Positions 60,544 to 64,000 of a stretch of 64,000 nucleotides of DNA are shown one piece after another. Made by a program: the position numbers and the translations under genes. Within the stretch, counting starts at the first letter, position 1. Each line of letters starts with the position of its first letter. The notes below the pieces were generated by a model that was not told where the DNA came from, searched no databases, and saw nothing but the letters and a program-made list of their open reading frames with translations. This DNA is from Acetobacter thailandicus (GTDB lineage Bacteria; Pseudomonadota; Alphaproteobacteria; Acetobacterales; Acetobacteraceae): the NCBI RefSeq assembly GCF_011516655.1, contig NZ_WOSV01000004.1, forward strand, positions 1 to 64,000, written 5' to 3'.

Positions 60544-61292
60544 CCGTTCATTTTATAGGGGCAGGCCCGGGGGCTGCTGATCTGCTGACTGTGCGGGGGC
60601 GCGATATTCTGGCTTCATGTCCGGTGTGTCTTTATGCAGGTTCAGTTGTGCCACCTGATATGCTTAAATTTTGTCCGCCGGGTGCGCGTCTTATTGATAC
60701 AGCTCCTCTGACGCTTGATCAGATTGAGGCGGAATATGTGAAAGCGCATGAGGCGGGTGAAGATGTGGCTCGCCTGCATTCGGGGGATTTGTCGATATAT
60801 AGTGCGGTTGCTGAGCAGACCCGCCGTCTTGACCGGCTGAATATTCCCTGGCGTATGGTGCCGGGTGTACCTGCTTTTGCCGCAGCCGCTTCTCTTCTGG
60901 GGCAGGAGCTGACTGTACCCGGTGTTACGCAAAGCCTGGTACTTACCCGTATGACAGGCCGAGCCTCAGCAATGCCTGAGAAAGAAAAGCTGGCGGCTTT
61001 TGCGGCAACAGGAGCAACTCTGGCAGTTCACCTGGCAATTCATGTGCTTGATAAAATTGTTGAGGAACTGACACCCTTTTATGGTGCTGACTGCCCTGTC
61101 GCGATTGTTGCCCGTGCCACATGGCCTGATGAGGTTGTGCTGCGTGGTACGCTGGGTACCATACAAAATGTGTTTGAGCAGTCACCTGTTGAGCGTACTG
61201 CCCTTGTTCTGGTCGGGCCTGCTCTGGGGCATAAAGAGTTCCGTGAGAGTGCGTTATACGATCCTGATTACCGTCGTCGTTTCAGAAGCTGA
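60540..61292 (+). CDS. cobM: Precorrin-4 C11-methyltransferase
   Basis: CobM adds the C11 methyl to precorrin-4. The 250-aa protein begins [20 protein letters not shown] (SAM loop) and contains [59 protein letters not shown] and [20 protein letters not shown]. The GTG at 60540 has an AGGAGG site 8 bp upstream and overlaps the cobE stop (GTGA). It ends 5 bp before the convergent cbiD stop. Confidence 0.95.
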   Translation: MTVHFIGAGPGAADLLTVRGRDILASCPVCLYAGSVVPPDMLKFCPPGARLIDTAPLTLDQIEAEYVKAHEAGEDVARLHSGDLSIYSAVAEQTRRLDRLNIPWRMVPGVPAFAAAASLLGQELTVPGVTQSLVLTRMTGRASAMPEKEKLAAFAATGATLAVHLAIHVLDKIVEELTPFYGADCPVAIVARATWPDEVVLRGTLGTIQNVFEQSPVERTALVLVGPALGHKEFRESALYDPDYRRRFRS

Positions 61293-61297
61293 GGTCG

Positions 61298-62383
61298 TCA
61301 GTGTTCTTCCGTGCGGCCTACGCACTGGCCGGCACGGTTGCAGACAACAACATCAGCTTTGATACTGGCTGGTGCCAGTGCCTGCTGCACGGTTTTGAGC
61401 GCAGTTTGTGCGATCAGGGTTCCAAGAGGAATGTTTTCCTCCTGTGTCAGTAAAAATGCCTCGGCTACCGTCGGGCTGGCCGCAATGGCGCTGATGAGGG
61501 GGGGAGAGGCACCTCCTGTGGCAGCGAGTTCTGCCAGAGCACGCATGTCAGCCTGGCCGCGTTTTGAATGAAGGTCTAGCCGCCCCTGGCCCAGTTTGGT
61601 CATTTTTGCAATGCCACCGGCAATGGTCAGGCGTGGCACAGGGTGCTGACGCAGATATTTGAGCATCCCTCCGGCAAAATCGCCCATTTCGATCAGAGCG
61701 GTCTCAGGCAGGTTATAGAGTTTTTGTACAGTGTTTTCGGAAACATTGCCGGTGGCGCCGGCCAGGTGGTGCAGGCCTTCTGCTCTGGCAACATCAATGC
61801 CGCGCTGGATGCTGTGAATCCACGCAGAACATGAAAAGGGGACGACAATGCCTGTTGTGCCCAGAATAGAAAGACCACCGACAATACCAAGGCGCCCGTT
61901 CAGAGTGCGTTGTGCCAGGCGTGCACCGTCCTGCACTGAAATGATGATTTCTGCATCGGGCAGAGAGCCGTTAACTTCACTCAGTGTCCTGCACATCATA
62001 GCGCGGGGCACGGGGTTAATGGCGGCTTCACCCGGGGGGAGCGGCAGACCCGGTCGCGTTATGGTGCCAACGCCGGAGCCTGCACGAAAAACGACGCCGC
62101 TGCCCTGTGGCAGGTGGCGGACTGTGGCGCGAATACAGGCTCCGTGGGTAATATCAGGGTCATCTCCTGCATCTTTTATCACCTCAGCATAAGGGTTTCC
62201 TTTGTCTGTGCCATAACGGCAGATGGAAAAAACACACGATGACCCGTTGGGTAAGGTGATCGGCACAGTCGCTGGCGGATCATAGCCCAGCAGCAGCATC
62301 CAGGCGGCCCGGGTTGCGGCTGTAGCGCAGCTTCCGGTGGTCCATCCCCGGCGGAGCGGTGGTGCTGTGTTTGTCATAACCAT
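61298..62383 (-). CDS. cbiD: Cobalt-precorrin-5B (C1)-methyltransferase CbiD
   Basis: This 361-aa protein is CbiD: LRRGWTTGSCATAATRAAWM at the N-terminus, GDDPDITHGACIRATV, FRAGSGVGTITRPGLPLPPGE and AINPVPRAMM, then GIVGGLSILGTTGIVVPFSC. CbiD carries out C1 methylation and is best known from the anaerobic route, where it precedes CbiJ. No cobF is present in this cluster although cobG, the aerobic marker, is, so CbiD probably supplies the C1-methylation step here. It is on the minus strand, convergent with cobM and divergent from dnaE. Confidence 0.9.
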   Translation of the reverse strand: MVMTNTAPPLRRGWTTGSCATAATRAAWMLLLGYDPPATVPITLPNGSSCVFSICRYGTDKGNPYAEVIKDAGDDPDITHGACIRATVRHLPQGSGVVFRAGSGVGTITRPGLPLPPGEAAINPVPRAMMCRTLSEVNGSLPDAEIIISVQDGARLAQRTLNGRLGIVGGLSILGTTGIVVPFSCSAWIHSIQRGIDVARAEGLHHLAGATGNVSENTVQKLYNLPETALIEMGDFAGGMLKYLRQHPVPRLTIAGGIAKMTKLGQGRLDLHSKRGQADMRALAELAATGGASPPLISAIAASPTVAEAFLLTQEENIPLGTLIAQTALKTVQQALAPASIKADVVVCNRAGQCVGRTEEH

Positions 62384-62486
62384 TCTTTTACAAAGCTGAA
62401 TTGTCAGGGAAAAGAGTTATCTCCGTACAGATGTGAAGATGCTTTCATCATACTGCATTTTGTCCGTGGTGAGAGAGCTGTTTTTT

Positions 62487-64000
62487 ATGGTAGAAACAGG
62501 CATGTCTTATGCTGATTTTATCCATCTCCGTGTACATTCTGCTTATTCTCTGAGCCAGGGCGCTATTCGTGTTCCTGAGCTTGTCAGCCTGGCGCAGGAG
62601 ATGCAGATGCCAGCCGTGGGCATGACAGACTCGGGCAACCTGTTTGGTTCGCTTGAGTTCTCGCAATATGCCAGCAAGGCCGGGGTGCAGCCCATTACAG
62701 GGTGTCAGATCAATCTGCCGGCACGTAATCCTAAGCCGGGGGCTCCGCTCGAGCCGGTTGTGCTGCTGGCACAAAATCCGGCAGGCTTGTCTAACCTGCG
62801 TATTCTTTCCTCTCTCGGGTTTCAGGAGTCTGACCCCGCCGCTCCGGTTGTGCAGATGCAGACACTCTGTGAGCATTCCGAGGGTCTTATTTTGCTGACC
62901 GGGGGGACGCGCGGGCCATTGTTTCAGATGCTGGCGGAGGGGCAGAAGGATGAAGCGGAACGCTGGCTTGCACAGCTGCACGAGACATTTGACGACCGGC
63001 TGATTGTTGAGCTGCACAGACATAATCTGCCGGTCGAAAAAGCCGTTGAACCGGGGGTTCTGGCCCTGGCTGACAGTTTTGGCCTGCCGCTGGTAGCAAC
63101 GAATGAGTGCTTTTTTGCCCGTCGCGATATGTATGAGGCCCATGATGCCCTGATCTGTATTGCTCAGGGGCGTACAATGGCAGAGCGTGACCGCTGGCGT
63201 GTTACACCCGAGCACTGGTTTAAACCACCTGAGGTGATGCGCGCTTTATTTGCTGACCTGCCTGATGCCTGTGACAATACACTCGAGATTGCCCGTCGCT
63301 GCGCGATTAAGGTTGAGACCTGTAAACCTCTTTTGCCGGTGTGCCCCAAGGTGAGGGAGGGATCAACGGAGGATGAAACGCTGCGTGCCATGGCCTGGGA
63401 AGGGCTGGAGGAGCGTTTTATTAAGCTTAAGCCTGATGACGCCACGCGTGAGATATATAAAAACCGCCTGGCGTTTGAGCTCGATGTGATCTCAAAAATG
63501 GGGTTCCCCGGTTATTTTATGATCGTGGCTGACTTCATCCAGTGGGGAAAGGCGCATAACATCCCGGTCGGGCCGGGGCGAGGTTCTGGTGCAGGGTCTC
63601 TGGCCGCCTGGGCACTGACGATTACAGATATTGACCCCATTCCGTTTAACCTTCTGTTCGAGCGGTTTCTTAACCCCGAACGTGTGTCTATGCCTGACTT
63701 TGATATTGATTTCTGTCAGGACCGGCGTGACGAGGTTATTGCTTATGTGCGGCGCGAATATGGTGCTGACCGCGTGGCGCAGATTATTACCTTTGGTAAG
63801 TTGCAGGCCCGTGCAGCAGTGCGCGATGTCGGGCGTGTGCTTGGTTTGCCTTATGGCATGGTCAATCGTGTAGCTGAGCTTATTCCTAATAACCCCGCTC
63901 AGCCGGTCACGCTGAAGCAGGCTGTTGAGGGTGAGCCCAAACTGCAGGAAATGCGCGATGAGGATGAAGCACTGCGCCGGCTGCTTGAAATAGCGCAGCA
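62487..64000 (+). CDS. dnaE: DNA polymerase III alpha subunit, N-terminal part (cut by window edge)
   Basis: The first 504 codons of the replicative polymerase are present and the reading frame stays open to the edge. The N-terminal PHP domain is visible (DFIHLRVHSAYSLSQGAIRV, GMTDSGNLFGSLEFSQYA), and then the catalytic palm begins: GPGRGSGAGSLAAWAL and SMPDFDIDFCQDRRDEVIAY, in which the DID aspartates are catalytic. The ATG at 62487 (MVETGMSYADF) is used; an in-frame ATG at 62502 is also possible. It is divergent from cbiD with 103 bp between. Confidence 0.97.
   Translation, partial: MVETGMSYADFIHLRVHSAYSLSQGAIRVPELVSLAQEMQMPAVGMTDSGNLFGSLEFSQYASKAGVQPITGCQINLPARNPKPGAPLEPVVLLAQNPAGLSNLRILSSLGFQESDPAAPVVQMQTLCEHSEGLILLTGGTRGPLFQMLAEGQKDEAERWLAQLHETFDDRLIVELHRHNLPVEKAVEPGVLALADSFGLPLVATNECFFARRDMYEAHDALICIAQGRTMAERDRWRVTPEHWFKPPEVMRALFADLPDACDNTLEIARRCAIKVETCKPLLPVCPKVREGSTEDETLRAMAWEGLEERFIKLKPDDATREIYKNRLAFELDVISKMGFPGYFMIVADFIQWGKAHNIPVGPGRGSGAGSLAAWALTITDIDPIPFNLLFERFLNPERVSMPDFDIDFCQDRRDEVIAYVRREYGADRVAQIITFGKLQARAAVRDVGRVLGLPYGMVNRVAELIPNNPAQPVTLKQAVEGEPKLQEMRDEDEALRRLLEIAQ

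Noticed and set aside
62448-63215. 255-residue minus-strand open frame opposite dnaE
   Set aside because: It lies over the clearly recognisable PHP and polymerase N-terminal region of dnaE and shows no motif of its own.
1-64000. CRISPR arrays, insertion sequences, prophage or integrative elements
   Set aside because: No regularly spaced direct repeats, transposase or integrase motifs, or tRNA-flanking att-like duplications were seen. The AT-rich gene at 52987 is the only strong sign of transfer.

Overview
The window is chromosomal DNA of an alphaproteobacterium, most likely an acetic acid bacterium (Acetobacteraceae). Supporting this are the hopanoid gene hpnH beside dxs, the infA-maf-rng-yacG-tRNA-Phe gene order, a short HisG, a hopanoid/isoprenoid gene set (dxs, hpnH, ispE) and moderate GC content. 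I cannot name the genus. Coding density is high. I see no insertion sequence, phage gene, integrase or CRISPR array.

Layout: 1-12000 is mostly housekeeping: dxs (cut by the left edge), hpnH, a CorC/HlyC membrane protein, a soluble lytic transglycosylase, a divergent family-4-like uracil-DNA glycosylase, a TPR protein with ispE, a small conserved protein, dps, gpsA and a Fur-box-preceded bfd. 12181-21180 holds an AI-2E family permease and then three surface-glycan glycosyltransferases with unusual modular architecture: a CgeB-like enzyme, a repeat-GT2-GT4 protein and a CgeB-GT4 protein with two duplicated C-terminal modules. 21303-27831 (minus) is plsC and a complete dipeptide/oligopeptide ABC transporter. 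28090-33688 holds a DsbD/ScsB-like thiol reductase convergent with a Sco-like protein lacking the usual copper ligands, and then polA. 33822-35357 is a GT22-type mannosyltransferase.

35834-43100 (minus) is the translation/RNA-metabolism block: rne with a highly structured leader, then hisG, hisD, infA, maf, a short RNase E/G paralogue, yacG and tRNA-Phe. 43703-50098 contains an AmiC-type amidase and an iron-uptake module (DUF3649, PepSY and DUF3325 membrane proteins divergent from a TonB-dependent receptor, with a palindromic Fur box between them), followed by an orphan solute-binding protein. 50235-52765 has tRNA-Asn, ridA, panC and a DMT permease preceded by a strong intrinsic terminator that looks like a leader attenuator.

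52987-54414 encodes an AT-rich, apparently acquired protein that combines an O-fucosyltransferase-like N-terminus with ChW-like repeats; it is the most unusual single gene here. 54721-62383 is a cobalamin corrin-ring cluster (cobG, H, I, J, K, L, E, M and cbiD) with an oxygen-dependent enzyme set, in which CbiD seems to stand in for CobF. The window ends inside dnaE.

The main biological themes are surface glycans (five glycosyltransferase genes at three sites), Fur-controlled iron acquisition, and aerobic B12 synthesis.
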